A stretch of 64,000 nucleotides of DNA from Bradyrhizobium sp. sBnM-33 (GCF_032917945.1 NZ_CP136624.1:1-64000); one strand, 5' to 3'. Shown: positions 1 to 12,250, counted from the stretch's first letter. The notes: generated by a model from the sequence alone, not told the origin. A program made the numbers and translations.

Positions 1-1431
1 ATGACAAATACGGAACAGGATCGCTGGTCGCGCGTGAAGGGGCGGTTGCGGACGAGTGTTGGCGAGGACGTCTATACGAGCTGGTTTGCGCGCATGGACC
101 TCGAAGCCGTGCAGGACGAAAGCGTCCACCTGTCGGTCCCAACCCGGTTCCTCAAGAGCTGGATCCAGGCGCATTACGCCGACCGTGTCCTGACCTGCTG
201 GCAGGCCGAGATGCCGGAAGTACACCGGATCGACCTCACCGTGCGCACGGCGATGCGATCCGCCGCGCCCGCCAAGGAACCGACGGCGCCTACCGATCAA
301 CGCCGTATCGAGCACGCCAATGGCCGGCCCGCGCCCGAATTGCGCGCGACCGCCACTGCGCCGGTGTCCGCCAGCCATGATGCGCTCGGCGGCTCGCCGC
401 TCGACCCGCGCCTGACCTTTGCAAGTTTTGTAATCGGTCGCTCGAATACCCTCGCCCATGCGGCGGCGCGCCAGGTTGCAGAAGGCCGCCGCGGCGATCC
501 CGTGATGTTCAACCCGCTCTACATTCACGCTGGCGTTGGGCTCGGCAAAACCCATCTGCTGCAGGCCGTGACGTGGGCCGGCAATTCGGGGAACGAGCGC
601 AAGGTGCTCTATCTCACCGCTGAAAAATTCATGTACGGCTTTGTCGCTGCGCTGAAGACGCAGACGGCGCTGGCGTTCAAGGAGGCGCTGCGCGGCATCG
701 ACGTGCTCGTGATAGACGACCTGCAGTTCCTGCAGGGCAAGTCGACCCAGGCCGAGTTCTGCCACACGCTGAACGCGCTGATCGATGCCGGACGTCAGGT
801 GGTGATCGCTGCCGACCGCCCGCCGTCCGATCTCGAGAGCCTCGACGACCGCGTTCGCTCGCGGCTGGCTGGCGGGCTTGTTGTCGAGATGGGCTCGCTT
901 GGCGAAGAGCTGCGGCTCGGCATCCTGAAATCGCGCGTCGCGGCTGCGCGCGCGCATCATGCGAGCTTCGATGTGCCGGAGGCAGTGCTGGATTATCTGG
1001 CGCGCACCATCACCCATAACGGCCGCGACCTCGAAGGCGCCATCAATCGCCTGCTCGCCCATTCCAAGCTCAACGCCCAGCCGGTGACGCTGGAAATGGC
1101 CGAGCGCGAGGTGCGCGACCTGATCCGTCCGCAGGAGCCGAAGCGGATCAAGATCGAGGACATCCAGCGGGTTGTCGCCCGGCAATACAATGTCAGCCGT
1201 TCGGATCTCTTGTCGTCGCGGCGGACCGCGAACGTGGTTCGTCCGCGCCAGGTCGCGATGTATCTGGCAAAGACGCTGACACTGCGCTCGTTGCCCGAGA
1301 TCGGTCGCCGGTTCGGCGGACGCGACCACACCACGGTGCTGCACGCCGTGCGCAAGATAGAGGCACTGGTGGCCCGGGATATCGCGCTGTCCGAAGAGGT
1401 CGAGTCTCTGAAGCGGCAATTGCAGGAATAG
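1..1431 (+). CDS. dnaA: Chromosomal replication initiator protein DnaA
   Basis: DnaA binds DnaA boxes at the origin and, as the ATP form, melts the DNA and recruits the helicase. The 476-residue product has the full family layout: an N-terminal DnaB-interaction domain (about 1-90), a variable Ala/Pro-rich linker, an AAA+ domain with Walker A GVGLGKTH (K183) and Walker B VLVIDD (D239, D240), and the C-terminal DNA-binding domain with the RDHTTVLHA signature at about 441. The ATG is the first base of the window, so promoter and origin lie outside or upstream. A strong terminator follows within 40 bases of the stop, so dnaA is probably transcribed separately from dnaN. Confidence 0.98.
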   Translation: MTNTEQDRWSRVKGRLRTSVGEDVYTSWFARMDLEAVQDESVHLSVPTRFLKSWIQAHYADRVLTCWQAEMPEVHRIDLTVRTAMRSAAPAKEPTAPTDQRRIEHANGRPAPELRATATAPVSASHDALGGSPLDPRLTFASFVIGRSNTLAHAAARQVAEGRRGDPVMFNPLYIHAGVGLGKTHLLQAVTWAGNSGNERKVLYLTAEKFMYGFVAALKTQTALAFKEALRGIDVLVIDDLQFLQGKSTQAEFCHTLNALIDAGRQVVIAADRPPSDLESLDDRVRSRLAGGLVVEMGSLGEELRLGILKSRVAAARAHHASFDVPEAVLDYLARTITHNGRDLEGAINRLLAHSKLNAQPVTLEMAEREVRDLIRPQEPKRIKIEDIQRVVARQYNVSRSDLLSSRRTANVVRPRQVAMYLAKTLTLRSLPEIGRRFGGRDHTTVLHAVRKIEALVARDIALSEEVESLKRQLQE

Positions 1432-1467
1432 CAGCGGCAGGAACAGGATCTGGCTCCTCCCCAGCCT

Positions 1468-1501
1468 CTCCCGCCCTGATCCAGGGCGGGAGAATTTTTT
1501 T
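1468..1501 (+). terminator. Rho-independent terminator of dnaA
   Basis: A perfect 11-bp stem (1468-1478 with 1482-1492, core CCCGCCCTG) closed by a 3-base loop is followed by a run of seven T from 1495. It sits 37 bases after the dnaA stop codon and before the dnaN start. Confidence 0.85.
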
Positions 1502-1692
1502 CTGCTGCCCTTTTCGCCGTAAAAGTGGGAAACGGCGGCCTGCCTCCCTTGCACCGGCGCCCCATCCGCGCCACCTTGCGGTCCCCCCGGGGGTTTGATC
1601 AAATCCGATCCTGATCCGGCTTTTCGGGTTTCCAATGCCGCGGCGCTGCCTTGACGGGCCGCCCGGCTTTTCCATCTCTGGCGGATATTGCA

Positions 1693-2811
1693 ATGAAGGT
1701 CACCGTCGAACGCGCGCAACTGCTGAAATCGCTGGGTCACGTCCATCGCGTGGTCGAGCGCCGCAACACCATCCCGATCCTCGGCAATGTGCTGGTCCGC
1801 GCCGAAAACGCCAGGCTGTCGCTGAAGGCGACCGACCTCGATCTCGAGGTGACCGAAACGCTGCCGGCGGAGACCGGAACCGCCGGCTCCACCACTGTGC
1901 CGGCGCATATGTTCTACGACATCGTCCGGAAGCTGCCCGATGGTGCGCAGATCGTGCTGGAAGCCGACGGCGACCGCTCGGTGATGGCTATCCGCGCCGG
2001 CCGCTCGCGCTTCACGCTGCAGACCCTGCCTGAAAGCGACTTCCCCGACCTCGCCGCCGGCGACATGACGCACTCGTTCTCGCTTGCGGCTGCCGACGTC
2101 AAGCGCCTGATCGACCGTACGCAGTTTGCGATCTCGACCGAAGAGACCCGCTATTACCTCAACGGCATCTACCTGCACACGGCCGGCAGCGCCAAGGCCA
2201 CGACCTTGCGCGGGGTGGCGACCGACGGTCATCGCCTGGCGCAGATCGATCTCGCGCTGCCCTCCGGCGCCACCGGCATGCCCGGCGTGATCGTGCCGCG
2301 CAAGACAGTGGGCGAGGTGCTGCGGCTGATCGAGGACAATGAAGCCGAAGTCAAAATCGAACTGTCGCAGGGCAAGATCCGCTTCACGCTCGGCAATGTC
2401 GTGCTGACCTCAAAGCTGATCGATGGAACCTTCCCGGATTATGGCCGCGTCATTCCGCAGAACAACGACAAGGAACTGATCGTCGACAAGAAGGATTTCG
2501 AGGCGGCAGTAGACCGCGTCTCGACCATTTCCAGCGAGCGCGGCCGTGCCGTAAAGCTGGCGTTGTCCGCCGGGAAGCTCGTTCTGTCGGTGACCAATCC
2601 GGATTCCGGCAGCGCCACCGAAGAGCTCGAAGTCGAATACGCCTCCGACGCGCTCGATATCGGCTTCAACTCGCGCTACCTGCTCGACATCGCCGCCCAG
2701 ATCGAAGGCGAAGTCGCCGTGCTCCGCCTCGCCGACCCCGGCTCGCCGACCCTGGTGCAGGACAAGGACAACAAGGGCGCGCTCTACGTGCTGATGCCGA
2801 TGCGCGTGTGA
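1693..2811 (+). CDS. dnaN: DNA polymerase III beta subunit (sliding clamp)
   Basis: The beta clamp encircles DNA and tethers polymerase III; it also docks mismatch repair proteins and the replication-linked inactivation of DnaA. The 372-residue product begins MKVTVERAQLLKSL and ends LMPMRV, both typical of the family, and the length fits three clamp domains. An in-frame ATG exists 14 codons upstream (1651), but the conserved family start is the ATG at 1693. It stands in the standard dnaA-dnaN-recF order, but dnaN and recF are separated here by a DUF559 gene and two repeat elements. Confidence 0.98.
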   Translation: MKVTVERAQLLKSLGHVHRVVERRNTIPILGNVLVRAENARLSLKATDLDLEVTETLPAETGTAGSTTVPAHMFYDIVRKLPDGAQIVLEADGDRSVMAIRAGRSRFTLQTLPESDFPDLAAGDMTHSFSLAAADVKRLIDRTQFAISTEETRYYLNGIYLHTAGSAKATTLRGVATDGHRLAQIDLALPSGATGMPGVIVPRKTVGEVLRLIEDNEAEVKIELSQGKIRFTLGNVVLTSKLIDGTFPDYGRVIPQNNDKELIVDKKDFEAAVDRVSTISSERGRAVKLALSAGKLVLSVTNPDSGSATEELEVEYASDALDIGFNSRYLLDIAAQIEGEVAVLRLADPGSPTLVQDKDNKGALYVLMPMRV

Positions 2812-2840
2812 CTGCTTCGTCCAAAACGAACGCGGACCTC

Positions 2841-2902
2841 CTCCCCTCTCCCCTTGTGGGAGAGGGTGGCGCCGAACGAAGTTCGGCGACGGGTGAGGGG
2901 TT
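2841..2902 (+). repeat. Palindromic intergenic repeat, GTGGGAGAGGG family, copy 1
   Basis: The element reads ctcccctctccccttg..ggtgaggggtt and contains a local palindrome (gccgaac/gttcggc). The same sequence returns in inverted orientation at 3286-3346 and in diverged form at 12251-12407, so it is a dispersed repeat. Confidence 0.8.
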
Positions 2903-2947
2903 CGCGCCGCATACACCAAATCATAGGCCGGTTGCCAAGCGCATCCG

Positions 2948-2979
2948 CAGCTTCGCCAAGAAGCAGCTTCGCCAAGAAG
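2948..2979 (+). repeat. 16-bp tandem duplication before the DUF559 gene
   Basis: The sequence CAGCTTCGCCAAGAAG occurs twice head to tail (2948-2963, 2964-2979), ending directly before the ATG at 2980. It puts an AAGAAG stretch immediately upstream of the start. Confidence 0.85.
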
Positions 2980-3285
2980 ATGCGTCACGAGCCCACCGAT
3001 GCGGAATTGGCGATGTGGCGACTGCTTCGCGACCGACGCCTCGCGCGTTTCAAATTTCGACGGCAAGTTCCGTTTCGAAATTTTATTCTCGATTTTGTCT
3101 GCTTCGAGAAGCGGCTGATCATTGAAATCGATGGAGGTCAGCACGCATCATCGACACGCGACGAAGCGAGGGAAGCGGTGATGATCGCCGAAGGATTTCG
3201 AATTGCGCGGTACTGGAACAATGACGTGCTGCAACAACCCTTTGCCGTGCTGGAGGACATTTTCGTAAAACTCGCCGAGCGGTAA
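2980..3285 (+). CDS. DUF559 domain protein (Vsr-like endonuclease fold)
   Basis: A 101-residue protein of the DUF559 family, which is related to very-short-patch-repair endonucleases and the restriction-endonuclease fold. Visible family features are the N-terminal PTDAELAMWRLLRDRR, then FRRQVPFRNFILDFVC, and IEIDGGQH, which carries the putative acidic active-site residues (D in FILDF, E/D in IEIDG). Reading frame continues upstream to 2854, but that part is repeat DNA, so I take the ATG at 2980. The gene is bracketed by inverted copies of the same repeat and interrupts the dnaN-recF neighbourhood. Cellular role is unknown; DUF559 genes are often solitary. Confidence 0.75.
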   Translation: MRHEPTDAELAMWRLLRDRRLARFKFRRQVPFRNFILDFVCFEKRLIIEIDGGQHASSTRDEAREAVMIAEGFRIARYWNNDVLQQPFAVLEDIFVKLAER

Positions 3286-3346
3286 GAACCCCTCACCCGT
3301 CGCCTCACTTCGTGAGGCGCCACCCTCTCCCACAAGGGGAGAGGGG
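3286..3346 (-). repeat. Palindromic intergenic repeat, GTGGGAGAGGG family, copy 2 (inverted)
   Basis: This is the reverse complement of the copy at 2841-2902 (aacccctcacccg ... ccacaaggggagaggg), with a different internal palindrome (gcctcacttcgtgaggc). Together the two copies bracket the DUF559 gene. Confidence 0.8.
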
Positions 3347-3371
3347 AAGAAAGGCCGACGATTTATTCGCC

Positions 3372-4511
3372 ATGACCCCTTCCCGCATCCATCGCCTTTC
3401 GCTGACGCACTTCCGCAACTACCGCGCGGCGAGCGTGCAGGTGCGCGGCGATATGGTGGTGCTGGTAGGGCCGAACGGCGCCGGCAAGACCAATTGCCTC
3501 GAGGCGATCTCGTTTCTCTCGCCGGGACGCGGCTTGCGGCGCGCGACGCTGGAGGATGTTGCCGACAATCAGGGCGACGGCTCCTGGGCGGTGTCTGCCG
3601 AGGTCGAGGGCGCGCTGGGGCTGGCCACGCTTGGCACCGGCATCAATGCGCCGGCTGCGGAGGGCGCCTCCACCACCCGACGGTGCCGGATCGACCGCGA
3701 ACCGGTGAGCTCGGCAACCGCGTTCGGCGATCATTTGCGCATGGTGTGGCTGACGCCGGCGATGGACGGCCTGTTCCTTGGCGCAGCTTCCGAGCGGCGG
3801 CGCTTCTTCGACCGCCTGGTGCTGGCGATCGACAGTGAGCATTCCAGCCGCGTTTCCGCGCTGGATCGCTCGCTGCGTTCGCGCAACCGCCTGCTCGAAG
3901 TGCGCAATTATGACGACCATTGGTGTGACGCGATCGAGCGCGAAACTGCCGAATTGGCAGTTGCGGTTGCCGCAACGCGCGGCCAGACGGTGACGAGACT
4001 GGCGGCGATGCTGCGTGAACGTGGCGCGGCTTCGGCCTTTCCGTCCGCGCAGATCATGCTCGACGGCTGGATGGAGAATGCGCTGGTCAATGAATCCGCC
4101 ACCGCCGTGGAGGATCGCTACCGCGAGATCCTGCGCGCCAGCCGCGCCCGCGACGCCGCGGCCGGCCGCACGCTGGACGGCCCCCATCTCACGGATTTGC
4201 AGGTGATCTACGCACCAAAAAACATGCCGGCCCGCGACGCCTCCACCGGTGAGCAGAAGGCGCTGCTGATCGGGCTGGTGCTGGCCCATGCCACGCTGGT
4301 TGCCGAGATGACTGGGATCGTGCCGCTGCTGCTGCTCGACGAAGTCGTCGCCCATCTTGATCCCGTCAGGCGCAAGGCGCTGTTCGATGAACTCGCAAAG
4401 CTCGGCGCGCAGGTCTGGATGACCGGCGCTGATCCGGCCCCATTCGGTGACATCGGCGCTGGCGGCGAGATTTTCGATGTGGAGTCCGGCCGGGTGAGCC
4501 GTCGCGGCTGA
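3372..4511 (+). CDS. recF: DNA replication and repair protein RecF
   Basis: RecF is an SMC-like ATPase that, with RecO and RecR, loads RecA at single-stranded gaps. The 379-residue product has Walker A GPNGAGKTN near residue 36, a signature-like ASTGEQKALLIGL, and Walker B LLLLDEVVAHLD close to the C-terminus, in the usual order. Start taken at the ATG 3372 (MTPSRIHRLSLTHFRNY, the conserved family start); the longer in-frame reading is repeat sequence. It is followed by a 327-base gap before gyrB. Confidence 0.95.
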   Translation: MTPSRIHRLSLTHFRNYRAASVQVRGDMVVLVGPNGAGKTNCLEAISFLSPGRGLRRATLEDVADNQGDGSWAVSAEVEGALGLATLGTGINAPAAEGASTTRRCRIDREPVSSATAFGDHLRMVWLTPAMDGLFLGAASERRRFFDRLVLAIDSEHSSRVSALDRSLRSRNRLLEVRNYDDHWCDAIERETAELAVAVAATRGQTVTRLAAMLRERGAASAFPSAQIMLDGWMENALVNESATAVEDRYREILRASRARDAAAGRTLDGPHLTDLQVIYAPKNMPARDASTGEQKALLIGLVLAHATLVAEMTGIVPLLLLDEVVAHLDPVRRKALFDELAKLGAQVWMTGADPAPFGDIGAGGEIFDVESGRVSRRG

Positions 4512-7277
<2,766 letters not shown>

Positions 7278-7291
7278 GGCAGGACGCACCC

Positions 7292-8590
7292 GTGCCTCCC
7301 ATTCAGTACATCGTTGAAGGCGGCCACCGGCTTTCGGGAACGATCGAGCCGTCCGGCAACAAGAATTCTGCGCTGCCGATCATCGCCGCCGCTCTGCTCA
7401 CCGAGCATCCGGTCACGCTGGACAACGTGCCGCGCATCCGCGACACCGAGACGCTGGTCGAACTGATCCGCTCGGTTGGCGCTTCCGCCGAATGGGAGGG
7501 GCGCAATCGGCTTGCGATCCATGCCAAGGAGGTCCGCGCCGCCGATCTCGATCCTGAACTGTGCGCGCGGATCCGCGCCTCGATCCTGCTGGCGGGACCG
7601 CTATTGGCCCGCTGCGGCGAGGTAGCGTTGCCGCCGCCCGGCGGCGACGTCATCGGACGCCGTCGTCTCGATACGCATTTCCTCGCCTTCGAGCAGTTAG
7701 GCGCCACCGTCACGGCCACCCACCGGCTGGAATTCCGCGCCGCCAGCCTGAAGGGCGCCGACGTCTTTCTCGACGAGCCGAGCGTCACCGCCACCGAAAA
7801 CGCGTTGGTCGCAGCGGTTGCCGCCCACGGCACCACCTATTTGCGCAACGCGGCCTCCGAGCCGCACGTGCAGGACCTGGCGCATTTCCTGGTCGCGCTC
7901 GGCGCCAAGATCGAGGGCATCGGCACCAACACCATCATCGTGCACGGCCCGGCGACGCTTGGCGGCGCAAGCTATTCGATCCAGCCCGACCATATCGAAG
8001 TCGGCTCGCTGATTGGGCTCGCCGCGGTGACGCGCTCGCCGCTGCGCATCGCCAAGGCCGGCGTCGAGCATCTGCGCTCCATCCGGATGGGATTTGAACG
8101 GCTCGGCATCGTCTGCGGCGTCGAGGGCGACGATCTCGTGGTGCCCTCAGGGCAGACCATGAAGATCCACGACGATTTCGGTGGTCATGTACCGAAGCTC
8201 GAGGATCAGCCGTGGCCGGCCTTTCCGGCCGACCTGATGTCGATTGCGATCGTGACCGCGACGCAATGCGACGGCGTGATCCTGATGTTCGAAAAAATGT
8301 TCGAGTCGCGAATGTTCTTCGTCGACAAGCTGATCTCGATGGGCGCCCGCATTGTACTGTGCGACCCGCATCGCGCGATCGTGGCCGGCCCGAGCCGGCT
8401 GCGCGGCGCACCGATGACTTCGCCCGACATCCGCGCCGGCATGGCGATGCTGCTGGCGGCGGTCGCTGCCGAAGGCACCTCAACGATCAACAACGCCGAC
8501 CAGATCGAGCGCGGCTATGAGCGCATCGAGGAGCGGCTCAACGCGCTGGGCGCGCGAATCACCCGAGTTCCGGCACGCGACGGCCACTAG
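7292..8590 (+). CDS. murA: UDP-N-acetylglucosamine 1-carboxyvinyltransferase (MurA family)
   Basis: MurA transfers enolpyruvate from PEP to UDP-GlcNAc, the first committed step of peptidoglycan synthesis. The protein (432 residues) has the substrate-binding SGNKNSALPI near the N-terminus, PADLMS with the catalytic-base aspartate, and DIRAGMAMLLAA followed by QIERGYERIEERL. The loop that usually reads PGGC reads PPPGGDVIG, so the PEP-reactive cysteine is replaced by Asp (D119). GTG 7292 is chosen because AGGA lies 7 bases before it; an alternative GTG at 7274 overlaps the gyrB stop. It could be a second, divergent MurA paralogue rather than the only one in the genome. Confidence 0.85.
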   Translation: MPPIQYIVEGGHRLSGTIEPSGNKNSALPIIAAALLTEHPVTLDNVPRIRDTETLVELIRSVGASAEWEGRNRLAIHAKEVRAADLDPELCARIRASILLAGPLLARCGEVALPPPGGDVIGRRRLDTHFLAFEQLGATVTATHRLEFRAASLKGADVFLDEPSVTATENALVAAVAAHGTTYLRNAASEPHVQDLAHFLVALGAKIEGIGTNTIIVHGPATLGGASYSIQPDHIEVGSLIGLAAVTRSPLRIAKAGVEHLRSIRMGFERLGIVCGVEGDDLVVPSGQTMKIHDDFGGHVPKLEDQPWPAFPADLMSIAIVTATQCDGVILMFEKMFESRMFFVDKLISMGARIVLCDPHRAIVAGPSRLRGAPMTSPDIRAGMAMLLAAVAAEGTSTINNADQIERGYERIEERLNALGARITRVPARDGH

Positions 8591-8643
8591 GCTGCGGACG
8601 CCGGCGTCACTTTTTCGTCCTTCGCCGGTATTAGTCTGTTGCA

Positions 8644-10050
8644 ATGACCTCGCTCGAAAAAATCGAACGCGCATCGATCGCGCCGCCGGCTTCTGCGGCC
8701 GTGTCCGGCCGTCATCTCGCGATTGAGCTTGCCGAGACGCTAAAACTCGCGGTGCCGCTCGCACTGACCCAGCTCGGACAGATCGCGATGATGACGACCG
8801 ATCTGGCGTTCATCGGTCGGCTCGGCAGCGAAACGGTAGCTGCGGCAGCCCTCGCCCACACGGTGTTCTTCGTCACCTTCACTTTCGGCATGGGCCTGGT
8901 ATCGGCGGTCGCGCCGCTAGCGGCGCAGGCTTTCGGTGCTCGCGATCCGCGGATGGTACGGCGCGCGCTGCGCGTCGGCTTATGGGCGGCGCTGTTGATC
9001 GCGCTGCCGCTGATGGCACTGCCATTCCGCGGTGAGGCGATCCTGATTGCACTTGGCCAGGCGCCGACCGCCGCCGGGCCCGCGCAGCAATACCTGTTCG
9101 GCCTTGCCTGGGGCATCCTGCCGGCGCTGTGGTTTATCGGGATCCGCGGCTTCATGAGCGCGGTGAACCGGCCCGAGCCGGTGCTGTGGATCACGCTGGC
9201 CGCGATCCCGGCGAATGCGTTGCTGGTCTATCTGCTGCTCTATGGGAAATGGGGCCTGCCTGAACTCGGGCTGTTCGGCGCGGGCCTTGCGACCAGCATG
9301 GTCAATCTCGGCACGTTTCTCGCCGGACTGTGGTTCACCGCGCTGCGCCAGCCGTTTCGAAAGTACCACGTGCTCGGTAACATCTGGCGTATCGACTGGC
9401 CGTTGATGGCGAAGCTCGTGATCGTCGGCGCGCCGATCTCGATGGCGTTTCTGCTGGAATACGGGTTGTTCGGCGCTGCCGGCCTGCTGATGGGTCTGAT
9501 CAGCACCACAGCACTCGCAGCGCACCAGATTGCCTTACAAATCGCAGCCATCCTGTTCATGGTACCGTTCGGAATCAGTATGGCAGCGACGGTCCGGGTC
9601 GGTCATGCGGTCGGGCGCCGCGACAGCAACGCCGTCAGGCGCGCAGGCTACGTGGCGATACTGCTCGGCGCGGCGTTCATGGCCACGATGACACTCGCCG
9701 TGATCCTTGGACGGTTCCTGATTGCCGAGATATTCCTCGGCGAAGCCGTCGACGCGACGGCGACGCTGACGGCAACGCTGCTGCTGATCGGTTCCACTTT
9801 CTTTGTCGCGGACGGTATCCAAACCATCGCCGCCGGTGCGCTGCGCGGAATGAATGACACGCGCGTGCCGCTGCTATTTGCCACCTTCAGCTACTGGCTG
9901 ATCGGCTTTACTTTTGCCTGCGCACTCGGGTTCTGGACATCGCTTGGCGCCAGCGGAGTCTGGATCGGATTGTCGATCGGTACCGTTGTCTTCGCCAGTC
10001 TGCTCGTCTTGCGATTCCGGCTGCTGGCGAGCAGACTGGTGTCTCCATGA
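8644..10050 (+). CDS. MATE family efflux transporter (NorM-like)
   Basis: A 468-residue inner-membrane protein with twelve hydrophobic segments in two homologous halves, as in MATE cation/drug antiporters. The first half opens with LAVPLALTQLGQIAMMTTD and the second with APISMAFLLEYGLF, matching the NorM pattern. Likely exports cationic toxic compounds in exchange for Na+ or H+; substrate cannot be told from sequence. It overlaps the next gene by four bases (ATGA), so both are probably one transcript. Confidence 0.9.
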   Translation: MTSLEKIERASIAPPASAAVSGRHLAIELAETLKLAVPLALTQLGQIAMMTTDLAFIGRLGSETVAAAALAHTVFFVTFTFGMGLVSAVAPLAAQAFGARDPRMVRRALRVGLWAALLIALPLMALPFRGEAILIALGQAPTAAGPAQQYLFGLAWGILPALWFIGIRGFMSAVNRPEPVLWITLAAIPANALLVYLLLYGKWGLPELGLFGAGLATSMVNLGTFLAGLWFTALRQPFRKYHVLGNIWRIDWPLMAKLVIVGAPISMAFLLEYGLFGAAGLLMGLISTTALAAHQIALQIAAILFMVPFGISMAATVRVGHAVGRRDSNAVRRAGYVAILLGAAFMATMTLAVILGRFLIAEIFLGEAVDATATLTATLLLIGSTFFVADGIQTIAAGALRGMNDTRVPLLFATFSYWLIGFTFACALGFWTSLGASGVWIGLSIGTVVFASLLVLRFRLLASRLVSP

Positions 10051-10520
10051 ACGTCCGCGAAATCACGCCTGCCGTCGATGCCGATGCGCTGCTGGCCGGC
10101 GCTCAGTTCGCAGACGCCTTCTGTATTGAAATCAGCGACCGCGATCTCGACCCCCGCCGTGCAGCAGATCGGATGATGGCGCGTCAGCCCCGATGGGCCG
10201 AGGCGCTGTTATCGCTGCGCAATTTTTTGGTCGCGCCACTCGGGCTGAAGACGTCGGGTGACGATCCGAGCGCACCCCGCGACATGGTCGGAATCTTTCC
10301 GGTCGTCAGCGAAACGCCGGATCGCCTGATCGCCGGCTTCAACGATCGTCATCTCGACTTTCGCGTGGTGGTGGACGTAACGCCTCCCGGCGCCGTCAGG
10401 CAGGTCACCGCGACGACGCTGGTCAAGACGCACAACTGGCTCGGCCGGACTTATCTCGCGATCATCATGCCGTTTCACCGGCTGATCGTGCCCGCCCTGC
10501 TGCGCCAGGTTGCTGCCTGA
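10047..10520 (+). CDS. DUF2867 domain protein
   Basis: A 157-residue protein recognised as DUF2867 by its general layout and the C-terminal TTLVKTHNWLGRTYLAIIMPFHRLIVP. The ending resembles a membrane-proximal amphipathic helix, but no clear signal peptide or membrane span is present. Its ATG overlaps the stop of the MATE gene, implying translational coupling. No biochemical function is established for the family. Confidence 0.75.
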   Translation: MNVREITPAVDADALLAGAQFADAFCIEISDRDLDPRRAADRMMARQPRWAEALLSLRNFLVAPLGLKTSGDDPSAPRDMVGIFPVVSETPDRLIAGFNDRHLDFRVVVDVTPPGAVRQVTATTLVKTHNWLGRTYLAIIMPFHRLIVPALLRQVAA

Positions 10521-10752
10521 GGCCGGCATCACCACCCATCGATTAACGCTTGGCTCCAGCGAGCGCCAATTGCGTCTTCCGCCCGGAGCGCTCCAAGCAT
10601 GCGTTTTGCGAAGGCCATCATGCGCCGCGCTACGGAATCTGCACACCGCGCCTGTGCTAGACGACACCAGGCATCGCTGATGCCCGCGACGGGAGGCGGC
10701 TTGAAAGGTCAAGTCGGCCCGCCTACCCTGCCCGGCAAAACGAGGAAACACG

Positions 10753-12123
10753 ATGGCCCACGAAACCGCAACGCTCGCTGCCTATGTCGCCGACCTGAAA
10801 TTTGCAGACATTCCGCCAGAGGTGCTGGAGCGCGCCAAGGTGCTGACGCTCGATTTCCTCGGTAGTGCGATCCGGGCGCGGCGCGATGCGGAATCCACGC
10901 CCTCGCTGCTCAGGATGTTGGAAGCGCTGGCGCTGGACGGCAAGGGCGAGGCGACCGTGTTCGGCGATTCGAAGACCTGGACGCCCGCAGTGGCCGCGCT
11001 GCTCAACGGCGCGCTCGGCCATTCGCTTGATTTCGATGACACGCATGCCGACTCCTCGCTGCATCCGAGCGCGCCCGTGGTGCCGGCGGCGTTTGCGGTC
11101 GGCGAAATGGTCGGCGCATCCGGGCGCGACGTACTGACCGCGATCGTGGCCGGCTATGAAGTGTGCTGCCGGCTCGGCAACGCGCTCGATCCGACCTCGC
11201 ATTATGCGCGCGGCTTTCATCCGACCGCGACGGCGGGAACCTATGGTGCTGCGGCCGCGGCGGGGAAGTTGTTCGGCCTCTCGAAGGACCAGATCATCTC
11301 GGCCTTCGGCGTTTCCGGCAGCCAGGCCGCGGGCTCGCTGCAGTTCCTCGTCAACGGTGCCTGGAACAAGCGCTACCAGGTCGGCGCCGCCGCGATGAAC
11401 GGCGTGATTGCCGCGACGCTGGCGCGCAACAATTTTATCGGATCGACCGAGTCGGTCGAGGGCAAGCACGGCCTCCTCGTGGGCTACAGCGACGATGCTC
11501 ATCCAGACAAGGCTGTCGCAGGCCTCGGCAAGACCTACGAGACGCTCAAGATTGGCGTGAAGCCTTACCCGAGCTGCCGCTACACCCATGCCGCGCTGGA
11601 TGCGCTGATCGCGATGCGCCGGGAACACAATCTGACGCCGGATCAGATCAAGCGCGTCGAGATCGGTCTTCATCGCAACGGCATCACGCTGACCGGCGAT
11701 GCCGCCACCAAGCGCCATCCGACCTCGATCGTCGGCGGACAGTTCTCGATGTTCTTCACCGGCGCGCTGGCGCTCGACCAGGGCCGTTTCGGCTGGGACG
11801 ATTACGCCCGGCTCGGTGATGCCGCCGTCAATGCGCTCGCCGACAAGTTCGACGTGGTGCAGGACGATCGACTGGAGATCGGCCGCACCCACCCCTTCGG
11901 CGCGCGCGTCTCGATCACCACCGACAATGGCGTGCATGAGCGGCTCTATGCCGACCCCTCCGGCGAGCCGGATACGTTTCCCGACGCGCAGGCGATGCAG
12001 CAAAAATTTCTCACGCTCGCCCGCCCCGTGCTGAACGGCCGCGCCGATCAGCTCGCCGATGCGATCCTGTCGCTCGAGAGATTCGATCGCGTTGAGAAAG
12101 CCACGCAGTTAGGACGGCAGTAG
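10753..12123 (+). CDS. MmgE/PrpD family protein
   Basis: A 456-residue member of the family that includes 2-methylcitrate dehydratase PrpD and cis-aconitate decarboxylase. Family features include GHSLDFDDTH, GYEVCCRLGNAL, FHPTATAGTYGAAAAAGKLFG and KPYPSCRYTHAALDAL. An AGGAAAC ribosome site precedes the ATG by five bases. There is no prpB or prpC neighbour, so a methylcitrate role is not supported by context; the true substrate is unknown. Confidence 0.88.
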   Translation: MAHETATLAAYVADLKFADIPPEVLERAKVLTLDFLGSAIRARRDAESTPSLLRMLEALALDGKGEATVFGDSKTWTPAVAALLNGALGHSLDFDDTHADSSLHPSAPVVPAAFAVGEMVGASGRDVLTAIVAGYEVCCRLGNALDPTSHYARGFHPTATAGTYGAAAAAGKLFGLSKDQIISAFGVSGSQAAGSLQFLVNGAWNKRYQVGAAAMNGVIAATLARNNFIGSTESVEGKHGLLVGYSDDAHPDKAVAGLGKTYETLKIGVKPYPSCRYTHAALDALIAMRREHNLTPDQIKRVEIGLHRNGITLTGDAATKRHPTSIVGGQFSMFFTGALALDQGRFGWDDYARLGDAAVNALADKFDVVQDDRLEIGRTHPFGARVSITTDNGVHERLYADPSGEPDTFPDAQAMQQKFLTLARPVLNGRADQLADAILSLERFDRVEKATQLGRQ

Positions 12124-12138
12124 CTGCCAGCCTCAGTA

Positions 12139-12224
12139 CGTAGCCCGGATGGAGCGAAGCGCAATCCGGGATCAGACCATCCGTTGGCAGTCCCCGGATT
12201 TCGCTTCGCTCCATCCGGGCTACG
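12139..12224 (+). repeat. Palindromic intergenic repeat, TAGCCCGGATGGAGCG family
   Basis: The left arm begins cgtagcccggatggagcg and the right arm ends cgctccatccgggctacg, giving a long imperfect hairpin around a short spacer. It sits directly after the MmgE/PrpD gene. Confidence 0.8.
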
Positions 12225-12250
12225 CGTCTAGCTTCAACATCGGCGGTGTA

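Noticed and set aside
1432..1692. Replication origin with DnaA boxes after dnaA
   Set aside because: I found no TTATCCACA-type boxes here; the gap holds a terminator. The origin may be upstream of the window.
10723..12003. Long minus-strand reading frame opposite the MmgE/PrpD gene
   Set aside because: High-GC third-position shadow of the plus-strand gene; no recognisable domain and the product is the usual Arg/Gly/Ala-rich artefact.
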